A stretch of DNA of 64,000 bases from Sphaerochaeta pleomorpha str. Grapes (GTDB lineage: Bacteria; Spirochaetota; Spirochaetia; Sphaerochaetales; Sphaerochaetaceae). A program made the position numbers and the translations under genes. The first letter of the stretch is position 1; every line of letters starts with the position of its first letter. The notes under the pieces were generated by a model, which saw only the letters and a program-made list of their open reading frames with translations, was not told where the DNA came from and did no database searches. Location: contig NC_016633.1 of NCBI RefSeq assembly GCF_000236685.1, positions 124,001 to 188,000 of the forward strand. Direction: 5' to 3'. This document shows, one piece after another, positions 34,340 through 42,897 of the stretch.

Positions 34340-35617
34340 TCACCCAATCATAAGCGAAAGGATTTCCCTGTCGGTATCTACCATTCCTTGACTCGCAATT
34401 TTCCCTATTCCGCTAATGGTTTCCTCAATGGTGTTTTTGACAATACCGTCTCCATTTGCAAAATATTCTTTTTTCATTGCTAGGTTATGTCCCAGTAGCG
34501 CCGCATCAATTGCGCTGGCAATTTTCGCAGCACAGGAAGGTTTTGCCCCGTCACATAACATGCCAGAGATATTAGCCAAAGTGTTTGTGATTGTCTCTTC
34601 AATCTGTTCAAGCGTTCCTCCAAATAGCCAAGTAATTGCAGCACCGGCACCGCTTGCAGCAGTAACAGCCCCGCAATAAGCAGATAATCTTCCAATGAAT
34701 GATTTCTGGTGAATTGCAATCAGATTACTGATAGCCAAGGCTCTGATCAATTTTTCGTTTCCAACTTTCAATTCCTTTGCATATTCCATAACTGGCAATG
34801 AAACAGTCAATCCTTGGTTTCCACTCCCACTGTTGATGACAACAGGAAAAGGACATCCGCTCATTCGAGCATCAGAACCGGCAGCAGCAACAGCTTTTGC
34901 CCTTACATTGATACTCTGTCCGTAGAATTCCAGCAAATTTTTTCCAATAGATACACCCCAATTATTTTTCAATCCCTCCATACTGATTGCATTGTTGAAA
35001 AAAATCTGCGGTTCAATGATTGGGCTTAGCTTTTCAATATCGATAGATTCTGCAAACTGGACGATTGAGCGAACGGAAAGAGGATTGCCGAAAGGAGTAT
35101 TTTCGGTACCTGGATGTTCCGAGAAGGGGATTTCGAAGAGAACGACATTATTACGCTTCATCAAAACTATATGGGTATGTTGATGGATTATCTCTACAAA
35201 TGCGGTATCTCGATCATTTTTTGCTATAACCTTAACATGGAGCTTGGCCGCTGTATTCAGAACAGAAACGGTAATAGGAATGGTTGCAAGCAAGGTTGAA
35301 GCATAAACAATATCTTCGTCGGTTATATCCGTTAGGACTTCCAACCCTTTTTCAGGGTGCCCCCCTGCAGTACCGATAGCAATAGCTGCCTGTATTCCTT
35401 TCAGCCCACCACTATTGGGGACAATCACACTTTTAACGTTTTTTATGATATTACCATTGCATGCAACTTCTATACTGGTTGGAATACCTCCCAGAATATC
35501 TTTTGCCTTTGCTGCAGCATACGCCAGGCAGATAGGTTCTGTGCAACCTAATGCAGGAACCAATTCTCTTCGTAAAATTTCTAAATATCCGATGCATTCA
35601 TTATTGGAGAGGGTCAT
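34340..35617 (-). CDS. CyuA-like L-cysteine desulfidase / serine dehydratase-alpha family protein
   Basis: Fe-S enzyme family that eliminates H2S from L-cysteine (or water from serine) to give pyruvate and ammonia. The 425-residue length is right. The cluster-type cysteines occur in ALGCTEPIC (C25) and GMLCDGAKPSCAAK near residue 350. GSGNQG and SGAGAAITWLFGG are other family-like segments. It is the last gene of an operon with a methyltransferase-like protein, a sugar-type ABC importer and a GntR regulator, so its substrate may derive from an imported sulfur or amino compound. Confidence 0.88.
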   Translation of the reverse strand: MTLSNNECIGYLEILRRELVPALGCTEPICLAYAAAKAKDILGGIPTSIEVACNGNIIKNVKSVIVPNSGGLKGIQAAIAIGTAGGHPEKGLEVLTDITDEDIVYASTLLATIPITVSVLNTAAKLHVKVIAKNDRDTAFVEIIHQHTHIVLMKRNNVVLFEIPFSEHPGTENTPFGNPLSVRSIVQFAESIDIEKLSPIIEPQIFFNNAISMEGLKNNWGVSIGKNLLEFYGQSINVRAKAVAAAGSDARMSGCPFPVVINSGSGNQGLTVSLPVMEYAKELKVGNEKLIRALAISNLIAIHQKSFIGRLSAYCGAVTAASGAGAAITWLFGGTLEQIEETITNTLANISGMLCDGAKPSCAAKIASAIDAALLGHNLAMKKEYFANGDGIVKNTIEETISGIGKIASQGMVDTDREILSLMIG

Positions 35618-35638
35618 TCTCTGTTCCTGATTTTTTGG

Positions 35639-36280
35639 TTATTGCATTTGGAAAGATGTTCTCATAGAAAGAATATCTTCTACCAGTATTTCTTTTGCAT
35701 TCTCAAGCGATTTTGACTTTATTGTCTCAATTAAACGTGCATGTTGTGATGCATCTGAAAGTTTCTGCTTATCCCAGGTAGTGTTAAAATAACGATACGC
35801 CCCCCTAGAGCAATAATTGAGATTTTGCTCTAGGGCTTTGTCCAGTAATGTGTTGTTTGCAAAACTGCATAGAAGCAAATGAAAACCCATATTCATTTTC
35901 CAATGTTTATCAACTTCATGGTCATATGTTATGGATTGTGAATGGATCACATTTTCTTCGAGTCGCTGAATATGCCGCTCGTCAAGTTTATAAAAACAAT
36001 GTTCAAGTGCTCCTAATTCAAGGATGCAACGCACTTCCAATCCTTCTTCCAATTGGCGTGGAGTAATTTGGGTGATCTGATAACCACACCTTGGGATGCT
36101 TTGTAACATCTCTTCCGAGCATAGTTGTACCAAAGCTTCCCTGATTGGTGCTTTGCTCACCCCATATTTTTCCATAAGTGAGCGTTCCGTCAGAATTTGA
36201 TTTGCGGGATATTTCCCTGTCAATATCTCATGATATTCCTGGTTGTGGATTCGTTCTTTCAGAGATTGTTTTTCTTCCAT
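35639..36280 (-). CDS. GntR-family transcriptional regulator (FCD-type)
   Basis: N-terminal winged helix-turn-helix (LTGKYPANQILTERSLMEK then YGVSKAPIREALVQLCSEEM, residues 20-58), followed by an all-helical C-terminal domain of the FadR/FCD kind (LEVRCILELGALEH). It is fifth in its operon, between permease and desulfidase genes. A perfect palindrome overlapping the operon promoter (40453-40471) is a good candidate operator. Confidence 0.87.
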   Translation of the reverse strand: MEEKQSLKERIHNQEYHEILTGKYPANQILTERSLMEKYGVSKAPIREALVQLCSEEMLQSIPRCGYQITQITPRQLEEGLEVRCILELGALEHCFYKLDERHIQRLEENVIHSQSITYDHEVDKHWKMNMGFHLLLCSFANNTLLDKALEQNLNYCSRGAYRYFNTTWDKQKLSDASQHARLIETIKSKSLENAKEILVEDILSMRTSFQMQ

Positions 36281-36296
36281 GTTGCTTTTTTACGGT

Positions 36297-37136
36297 CTAG
36301 CCTTTTACAGCCCCTGCCGTTAATCCTTCTTTATGAAAATATTGTAAAACCAAATAGGCAAAGATAACAGGAATAATTACAATTGTTGTTCCTGCTAGGA
36401 TTACTTGCCAAGGGGTTGAAAGTCCGTCACTTACCGGTAAAAGTGAAATGGAGACCATAAGGGTATATTTTGATGTTTTCCTAAGAAATAGCAAGGGCCA
36501 GAAGAAATCATTCCAACGTGCCACTATGGTAAGTGATGCCCAGGAAGCCAAAGCCGGTTTGATGACAGGGATGATTATCTTATAGAAAATTCCAAAGTCT
36601 TTACATCCATCAATCTTGGAAGCCTCAATTAACTCATCTGGAACATTTACAATGTATTGTCGCATATAGAAAATTCCAACTGCTGTGGCAATCCTTGGGA
36701 TTACCAATGCCCAGAGACTATTTATTAGATGGAGTTTCTTCATGATGATAAATTGGGGTATTGCACCAACCTCCGGTGGAATTAGCATCGTTGCAATGAC
36801 AAAATAGAAGAGGAAATCTCTTCCGGGGAATTTGTATTTTGCAAAAGAAAATCCAGCAAGTGCACAGAAAAAAACCGTTGTAAGAGTACCCATCGTCGTA
36901 GTGAATACACTATTGAAAATATTGGAAGCAATAGGTATCTGTCTAAATAGCCTTAGGTAATTGTCAAATGTTGGATGGTAAACCCGAATTGAATTGAGTC
37001 CACTAATACTTTCTGAGATGTCTTTAATGGAAATCAGACACATCCAGAATATGGGAAAAATGCTTATGAGGACAATGATAGATAAAATAAGATACACTAA
37101 GAATTGACCTGTTATTTGCTTGGTATGATTTTTCAT
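36297..37136 (-). CDS. Carbohydrate-type ABC transporter permease (MalG-like)
   Basis: 279 residues, about six helices. The coupling loop EASKIDGCKDFGIFYKIIIPVIKPA is described by its ends: EASKIDGC near residue 170 and IIPVIKPA 16 residues later. AGGAG lies before the ATG. It pairs with the MalF-like permease 18 bases upstream. Confidence 0.92.
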   Translation of the reverse strand: MKNHTKQITGQFLVYLILSIIVLISIFPIFWMCLISIKDISESISGLNSIRVYHPTFDNYLRLFRQIPIASNIFNSVFTTTMGTLTTVFFCALAGFSFAKYKFPGRDFLFYFVIATMLIPPEVGAIPQFIIMKKLHLINSLWALVIPRIATAVGIFYMRQYIVNVPDELIEASKIDGCKDFGIFYKIIIPVIKPALASWASLTIVARWNDFFWPLLFLRKTSKYTLMVSISLLPVSDGLSTPWQVILAGTTIVIIPVIFAYLVLQYFHKEGLTAGAVKG

Positions 37137-37154
37137 TAGATATGACTCCTGTGA

Positions 37155-38024
37155 TTATATTTCGCCTTGCTTTTTTCGAACAGCAAACTGTATCAGCGAA
37201 ATACCCAGCAAAATAAGAATAAGTATGCATCCGATAGCGGCAGAATAGCCCATTTTGAAAATGGTAAAACCATTCTGATACATGTACTGGAACAGGGAGG
37301 TGTTTGAGGTACCGGGGCCGGGTAGGATAAATGGCTCATTGAATATTTTCCAACTATCCACTGTAAGGGTGATAAAACAGAAAAATAGGATATTGCCGAG
37401 GGATGGCAGGGTGATATAGAAGAACTGCCTGAATATCCCTGCGCCATCAACGCGTGCTGCCTCATAATAATCTTTGCTGATATTCAACAAACCTGAAATG
37501 ATAATCATGGTAAACCAAGGAGTATTTCTCCAGATATTCAGAATAATTACTGGGATTTTGCTCATGGAAGTGCTTGTAAGCCAGGGAAGTCTTCCGAAGC
37601 CCAAGGCAACAAATATTTCATTGACCAATCCCACATTCTCGTCAAAGAGCATGCGAAAAATCAAGCCCATCGCAATGCCTGCACATACATTGGGCAGGAA
37701 GGTAATGGTTTTAAAAAAGGATTTTGATTTTAAATTGGACGAAGTTAGTAGCATCCCAATTAAGATGCTCAAGGATAGGATGAAAAATACAGCAGTTACC
37801 CAGTATACAATAGTATTGAGAAAAGCTTCGATGAACATCTGGTCCTTTAGCATCATCAGATAATTTTCTAATCCAACAACTGTAGGTTTTCCAATTCCAT
37901 TCCATTCAGTGAAACTGATAGCTATTGTCCAAATGGTAGGAATCAACTGAAACACTAAAAAAAGAATAAAGAACGGCAGAATAAACAAGTAGGGATATTT
38001 GTAGGTTTTTAAAGTCTTAAGCAT
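37155..38024 (-). CDS. Carbohydrate-type ABC transporter permease (MalF-like)
   Basis: 289 residues, six helices, with coupling loop EAARVDGAGIFRQFF near residue 190. The start at 38024 (MLKTLKTYKY) is chosen for the GAGG eight bases upstream; the frame is open five codons further. No ATPase gene is in this operon, as is common when a shared MsmK-type ATPase serves several importers. Confidence 0.92.
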   Translation of the reverse strand: MLKTLKTYKYPYLFILPFFILFLVFQLIPTIWTIAISFTEWNGIGKPTVVGLENYLMMLKDQMFIEAFLNTIVYWVTAVFFILSLSILIGMLLTSSNLKSKSFFKTITFLPNVCAGIAMGLIFRMLFDENVGLVNEIFVALGFGRLPWLTSTSMSKIPVIILNIWRNTPWFTMIIISGLLNISKDYYEAARVDGAGIFRQFFYITLPSLGNILFFCFITLTVDSWKIFNEPFILPGPGTSNTSLFQYMYQNGFTIFKMGYSAAIGCILILILLGISLIQFAVRKKQGEI

Positions 38025-38048
38025 ATTGATCCTCGCCAAATGGATATA

Positions 38049-38078
38049 GTTCCACCTGTTTTGAAAAACAGGTGGAAC
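38049..38078 (-). promoter_or_regulatory. Perfect intercistronic hairpin between binding protein and permease
   Basis: GTTCCACCTGTTT (38049-38061) and its complement (38066-38078) form a 13-bp stem with a 4-base loop. The placement matches the hairpin in the iron-type operon. It would favour high binding-protein expression over permease. Confidence 0.75.
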
Positions 38079-38090
38079 CTTTCTAAAGAA

Positions 38091-39446
38091 TTATTCGATT
38101 GTGGTTTTACCGATTCTTGCCTTGAGATTTTTATCTATATTGGCAATAGTAGCTTGCATTGTCTGGTTTCCTGCAACATATTTCTCAATTTCAACACTGA
38201 TGATAGTGTCAGCTTCAGCATCCTTTGGTGTTACTATCAGGTTGGCACTGGAATTGGCAAGACCTTTTCCCTCCATTTCCCTGAAACTTTGGCCACCATA
38301 GAATTCGCTGCTTTCTTTCCAGAATGGATCTTCTAGCATTTCAAGAGAAATTGGATTTGCATATGGTGCATTTTGTTCCACCATTGCATTTACCCACGCT
38401 TTCCTTGGTTCATTATCAAATTGAAAATCTTTCCACAATTTTTCTACCAAGGTAGTGTACTTACCATTAGGCTTATTGATTATTGCAAAATAGGATGCAA
38501 CCGGGGCTCCTGCCGTCCCAATTTCAGCAAAAACAGGAGCAGGCATTACACGCCATTGGCCTGAAGTTTCCGAAACATTTTTCCGGAGGAATTCATCCCA
38601 GAAAGCACCGATGTAAAAGGTTGCAACTTTGTTTTCTCTGATTGCATCATAGAGGGCAGGTTGCATTATAGCGCTTTTCAGTAATAAACCTTCACTATAA
38701 AGGGTATCCAGGGTATTAAGAGCCAGTTTTACACCAGGGTCAGAGCCGAATACGACATCTCCGTTTTCACCCCAGATCCTTGCATTGGCTTGTGGCATAA
38801 GACCCCTTCTTCCCCAGTATCTCCAAGTTCTGCTACCCGGATCAATGTAGGAAAGATAGACCAATCCATTGCTTTTTTCTTTCAGCTGTCTTCCGGCTTC
38901 AATATAGCCTTCCATGGTGCTCATCATTGCAGGGTCAACACCATACTTGTCAAAAATTTCCTGATTGAAGAAAAGCACCTGAGGTCTGACTGATTCTGGT
39001 AAAGCGAAAATTTTATCTTTGTAGATTGCGTCACCTGACGCACCATCGACCATTTGATCTTTTAATGAATTGGCCAACGCGGTTTCGTCTTTTACGATGC
39101 CACCTGCAGCGAGATCCTTGAGGTTGACCGGATCGATATACAGGGCATCCGGAAGGTCATCGTAGACACCAGCTAGATATGTCATGGTGACTTTCTCCCG
39201 AGAATCTGCCGCTCCCTGGGTCTGGACAATTTCAATCTTTACTTCTGGTGCAATGTCACGATTCCTTTCGAGCCATGCATCATAGTATTGCTGGAGGTAT
39301 TGAGGTTGCCCATATCCATAGATAACCACAGTGCCTGCTGGATAGACTGTACCTGTTGATGATACAGTAGCCTCCTTTGCTCCCCCGGCATACGCCGACA
39401 ACATTACCATGCTCAGAAAAATCACAATAGTTGCTTTTTTCATCAT
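38091..39446 (-). CDS. ABC transporter extracellular substrate-binding protein (sugar type)
   Basis: About 451 residues from ATG 39446 (tandem ATGs; GAGGAA upstream). The signal peptide (MKKATIVIFLSMVMLSAYA) is followed by GGAKEAT. The fold is that of family-1 solute-binding proteins: VVIYGYGQPQYLQQYYDAWLER (first 11 and next 11 residues of the first strand-helix unit), DLPDALYIDPVNLKDLAAGG and KLWKDFQFDNEPRKAW. The ligand is unknown; family-1 ligands include sugars, glycosides and polyols. Confidence 0.87.
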   Translation of the reverse strand: MMKKATIVIFLSMVMLSAYAGGAKEATVSSTGTVYPAGTVVIYGYGQPQYLQQYYDAWLERNRDIAPEVKIEIVQTQGAADSREKVTMTYLAGVYDDLPDALYIDPVNLKDLAAGGIVKDETALANSLKDQMVDGASGDAIYKDKIFALPESVRPQVLFFNQEIFDKYGVDPAMMSTMEGYIEAGRQLKEKSNGLVYLSYIDPGSRTWRYWGRRGLMPQANARIWGENGDVVFGSDPGVKLALNTLDTLYSEGLLLKSAIMQPALYDAIRENKVATFYIGAFWDEFLRKNVSETSGQWRVMPAPVFAEIGTAGAPVASYFAIINKPNGKYTTLVEKLWKDFQFDNEPRKAWVNAMVEQNAPYANPISLEMLEDPFWKESSEFYGGQSFREMEGKGLANSSANLIVTPKDAEADTIISVEIEKYVAGNQTMQATIANIDKNLKARIGKTTIE

Positions 39447-39472
39447 ACGTAGTTTCCTCTTTTTGTACATAT

Positions 39473-40432
39473 TTATCGAGTAGCCATTACAGCTTGCTTG
39501 ATTCTTTGATAGGGAATTTCGGTTGGAAGCGTGCAATCAGCCCCAAGGATGAATTTTTTCTTTCCGAATTCATTGAGTATTTTGGCGACCGAACTCTTCA
39601 GGTCCTCTTCAGAGGAGCCGACTAGGGCTCCTGTCCTGTTTGCGAGTCCTCCCATTATAGTAGCCTCTGGAAAAAGTTCTCGTCCTTTGCTGAGAGGAAA
39701 ATCTGTTTCATAAACGCCCCAGTTGGCAACATCAATCAGACTTCCATAGGAAGCATATCGATCCATAGCAAGGTTTTCCTTGCACATATGGAGAAAATTC
39801 TTACCCCCATTGTTTTTGCATACTGACAGAATTTGTTTGTCAAAAGGTGCTATGGCCATTGCAAACTCCTCGTCTGTCATGAAATGCTTTTCTGCCCCTA
39901 ATGCAGCATAGTAAATGCCATCGACACCAGCCTTGATAATCTGTTCGGTAAGCAGACACATTGCATCGGTAATTCTCTTGCAGGCATCTAAAAATGGTGT
40001 TGGATTTTCTCTCAGGTGAGCAACATGCAGTTCTCTCGTTGGTATATAGCCGTACCGGGATTCAATTGGATGAATACTTGAAGCGCATACCCCATGGATT
40101 GTCCCCAGCGTAAACGTATTTTCAGGATTCTTGTCAAGGATTTGCTTTACAAAATCGACCTGATCACTCAGAAAGGCATCTTTCATAGAATAGGATGGGA
40201 TTTTTTTCCAGTCATTTGGAGTTTTAATATCGCCGACATCTGGAATAAGATTCTCGTTCATGATTTTCATTATGTCTACTTCGGTTTCCCGATAAAAATC
40301 AAGGTGGGCTTTTACCCCCGGTTTTCCTTTTGCAACTGCTTTTGGAAAATGGAGTGAAAAGCTAGCCGGTACAAAATCGACATCTTTTCCATCTATCGAA
40401 GCTAACACCCGTTCTCTTTTATTCATGATCAA
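39473..40432 (-). CDS. UroD-superfamily protein with zinc methyltransferase motif
   Basis: TIM-barrel protein of 319 residues. It carries H215-x-C217 (NFLHMCKEN) and C300 (ILGADCTLPTEIP), the H-x-C-x(n)-C zinc-ligand pattern of MtaA/MtbA/MtgA-type enzymes that move methyl groups between corrinoid proteins and thiols or tetrahydrofolate. The N-terminal RQAGRY-like segment of true uroporphyrinogen decarboxylase is absent and there are no haem genes nearby. First gene of the operon. No corrinoid protein gene is seen in the window, so the methyl donor is unknown. MNKRER at 40426 is an alternative start. Confidence 0.8.
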   Translation of the reverse strand: MIMNKRERVLASIDGKDVDFVPASFSLHFPKAVAKGKPGVKAHLDFYRETEVDIMKIMNENLIPDVGDIKTPNDWKKIPSYSMKDAFLSDQVDFVKQILDKNPENTFTLGTIHGVCASSIHPIESRYGYIPTRELHVAHLRENPTPFLDACKRITDAMCLLTEQIIKAGVDGIYYAALGAEKHFMTDEEFAMAIAPFDKQILSVCKNNGGKNFLHMCKENLAMDRYASYGSLIDVANWGVYETDFPLSKGRELFPEATIMGGLANRTGALVGSSEEDLKSSVAKILNEFGKKKFILGADCTLPTEIPYQRIKQAVMATR

Positions 40433-40452
40433 TGCTCACTTTTTGTTTTAAA

Positions 40453-40493
40453 ATATGATTACTAATCATATCAGTGGTAAGCTTAAATAGCAA
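40453..40493 (-). promoter_or_regulatory. Promoter with overlapping palindromic operator
   Basis: On the minus strand, -35 TTGCTA (40493-40488), a 17-base spacer and -10 TATGAT (40470-40465). The -10 lies inside a perfect 19-base palindrome, ATATGATTA-C-TAATCATAT on the plus strand (40453-40471). A bound dimer would block polymerase. The GntR-family protein of the same operon is the natural candidate. Confidence 0.65.
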
Positions 40494-40640
40494 CGAAAAA
40501 GTTACTTTTCTTGTAAAGTGTATAAAGTTAACTATAAAAAGAAATTAAAGGATTTTATAAAAACTTTTCCTTGCTTTGAATTCTTTATTGGATGTGTTTT
40601 TTCAGTTGCTACTATCAAGATAGTAGTATCAATAGTATGG

Positions 40641-41012
40641 CTAGAGGCTTGTTTTCTTAATTACTAGTACATAGCTTCCTGGCTCTGGAACCTGGACGGA
40701 CAGTTCTTCAATGGCTTCGCCTTCTACCGATCCAGATTCCCTGTATTCGTTAAGAAGGAGATTGACATTGGTGTCGATCTCTTTTGTGTTGAAGGTTATC
40801 GTAGTTTTTTTAGGTACGAAATAAACCCGTACATTCTCTGCGTCGCTAAGCATGGGGCCCGACCATACTGGATTTTCTTCGAAAGGGGGCAGGGCAGGGG
40901 CTGAGTGGTAGATACCACAGGAGGGAAAATAGAAAAAGCAAAACAAAAGAACCATAAGAAAAAACAAAAACGAATGCCTGTTTCTCCTGTTCTTCTTAGG
41001 TTTTACTTTCAT
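40641..41012 (-). CDS. Small lipoprotein of unknown function
   Basis: 123 residues. A strongly basic start (MKVKPKKNRRNRH), a hydrophobic stretch and the lipobox FPSC predict a lipoprotein of about 92 mature residues. GAAGGG lies before the ATG. The C-terminus is beta-rich (VPEPGSYVLVIKK). It stands alone between the methyltransferase-like operon and the transposase-like gene. No family recognised. Confidence 0.6.
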   Translation of the reverse strand: MKVKPKKNRRNRHSFLFFLMVLLFCFFYFPSCGIYHSAPALPPFEENPVWSGPMLSDAENVRVYFVPKKTTITFNTKEIDTNVNLLLNEYRESGSVEGEAIEELSVQVPEPGSYVLVIKKTSL

Positions 41013-41114
41013 GTTACACCCTTCTTTCTATACATAGTCACCATAGCTAAATCCTAACTGCCCTTAAAAGATTACAGGAAAAGTGTAATTTTCAGGAAAA
41101 AATGCAAAGTAAGA

Positions 41115-42695
41115 TTATTCGGCGCCTTTAGGCAAGACGAAATGCAAGGACTCTGATAGGAGTGTCTGCATTTTCGTAGGTGCCGAATAGAGAATTCTTG
41201 AGGATTCCGGCAAAGAAACCCTAAAATATGAGTCCATCGCGTCTAGAACATCATGAAAAGATGCAAAAGAGGCAAGGCGATCATCTTTCTGTATGGATAG
41301 ATCAAGATTTGACGAAAGAATTAATGCAAGGAATTGGATAAAAAGACGAACGGAGAATATTTGGGGGTCGTTAATCTGCAGAAGCTTGCAATCGATTTCA
41401 TTTTTCAAATTTTCAAAATGATTCTCAAGTTGGTTCCTTCTGCCAAATTGATCCAAGACCGTTTTGGAATCATCCTCGCAATTTGTTTGTATAGCCCAGA
41501 AACCAGCATTTGAAAGGAAGAAAAGGTGCTTTGGGTCAACTTTTCTGGCAACCTTTCTTGACCCTCCAGGATTTTTACGTAGTTCGAAATACCGGTCGTA
41601 GAGTTGGCTGTGTTCCTCGAAAAGATTGTTGTCAATTAATTCTGTCTGACAGTTTGCAAGCAGTCCTTCCAGGTTTCTTTCCTGCTCCTTCCTCCAGAAA
41701 GGATCAAAGAAAACATGGATAGTGCTTTGCTTATCATCTGAGGGGTATGCAGTATAGCGAATGGTTTCCACACGGTGGTCGAAAAAGGGTTCTGTGGTGT
41801 CAAGCTGCTTTCTAAAATCCTCGATCAGGCGATTTTGCCAAGAAATCCTGGAAGGGATCCCTATCATGAAATCAAATCCATGTTCCATAAGCAGCGCAAT
41901 GCTGGTTTGGGTATATAAAATACGATTAAGGACAAGCGAGCATGGAACATGCCTGTAAGCACCTACCTTGGAAAGAACAGTCTCTGCGTCTTGAGCAATC
42001 CGGAGGTTTCCCGCTAATGGAAGATAGGTAAGGGGGATTCCTGATTTTTTATCGCAGGCTATTGCAAGGTGTATCTGTTCAAGCGCATCGCGATCCCTAT
42101 TGTTGCCGTAATAGAGGAAGGGGTTGTGCCTGCTGTAGGATGCTGCGCTTGTAATGACATAGATATACTGCTGCGATATCTGCATGGTTTTAACCCAATT
42201 CTCGAAAAATCGCTCCAGGGAAGCCCTTTCGATGGATGCAAGAAATTCGACAATTTGGCCTGGCTGTGAAAGCTCAGTCCCAATCCCGTGGTGGTCGAGC
42301 CATTTTCCGGCTTTGCCCAATGGCTCAGTTTCACAGGTGCAATAATAAGCCAAGGCAAGGAGTTTTCGTGCGTTTGCGTTGCCGAAGGAAGTCTTTAGGA
42401 CTTTTTCGAGTTTCAGGCTTTTTGCCATATGATCCAATACAAGAATCTGTCCTATTGGGTGTATGGCAAACGTAGGTTCTTCTTGGACCGGTGACTTTTT
42501 CGCTTTGGATGCCATGTATTTTTCATTGAACACCTGCTTGCCGGTTTTTGTGTCGATCTTACCGATGCACACTCGTTTGTGTCTGGTCTGTTGTTTTTCA
42601 AAATTCCAATAAAACTGGTCATGATAGAGATAGGTAACCCCATTTTTTTTGTTTTTCACTGGTATTATCCGGGGTTTTGAAAATATTTTTTCCAT
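41115..42695 (-). CDS. IS4/IS1634-type transposase-like protein, apparently lacking catalytic aspartates
   Basis: 526 residues from MEKIFSKPRI (42695). The N-terminus (KNGVTYLYHDQFYWNFEK, QTRHKRVCIGKID) and central fold match a large IS4/IS1634-type transposase group. At the first catalytic position, usually Y-D-T/I-T-S, it reads YVITSAASYS (Val codon GTC, 42156-42158). At the second, usually D-R-G-F-Y, it reads LVLNRILYT (Asn codon AAT, 41925-41927). The glutamate is kept (QLENHFENLKNEID). The frame is intact. No terminal inverted repeats or target duplication were found by eye. It may be a recently inactivated or domesticated copy. Confidence 0.8.
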   Translation of the reverse strand: MEKIFSKPRIIPVKNKKNGVTYLYHDQFYWNFEKQQTRHKRVCIGKIDTKTGKQVFNEKYMASKAKKSPVQEEPTFAIHPIGQILVLDHMAKSLKLEKVLKTSFGNANARKLLALAYYCTCETEPLGKAGKWLDHHGIGTELSQPGQIVEFLASIERASLERFFENWVKTMQISQQYIYVITSAASYSRHNPFLYYGNNRDRDALEQIHLAIACDKKSGIPLTYLPLAGNLRIAQDAETVLSKVGAYRHVPCSLVLNRILYTQTSIALLMEHGFDFMIGIPSRISWQNRLIEDFRKQLDTTEPFFDHRVETIRYTAYPSDDKQSTIHVFFDPFWRKEQERNLEGLLANCQTELIDNNLFEEHSQLYDRYFELRKNPGGSRKVARKVDPKHLFFLSNAGFWAIQTNCEDDSKTVLDQFGRRNQLENHFENLKNEIDCKLLQINDPQIFSVRLFIQFLALILSSNLDLSIQKDDRLASFASFHDVLDAMDSYFRVSLPESSRILYSAPTKMQTLLSESLHFVLPKGAE

Positions 42696-42699
42696 GTTA

Positions 42700-42880
42700 T
42701 AAATTGTAACAAAAAAACAGGGTAAATGCAATATTAATATTATATATTATAAAATGATAAATAAAAATTATGTAGTATTTCAAAATTTAATTAAAAAGAA
42801 ATAATTCCTTATAAGAAATAGAAAAAAGAAAAATAACTTGTAATATAATTATATATAATGTTACAATGATAGAAACCTAC
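42700..42880. other. Very AT-rich intergenic block
   Basis: About 180 bases dominated by A and T between the divergent transposase-like and amino-acid binding-protein genes. It contains several TATAAT-like strings (for example 42854-42859) but no convincing -35. It could hold divergent promoters, a bent-DNA site or the remnant of an insertion edge. Confidence 0.5.
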
Positions 42881-42897
42881 ACATGAAAGGAGTATTC

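Noticed and set aside
39473-40432. Authentic uroporphyrinogen decarboxylase (haem synthesis)
   Set aside because: The N-terminal arginine motif of HemE is absent. The H-x-C and late Cys zinc ligands and the ABC operon context point to the methyltransferase branch instead.
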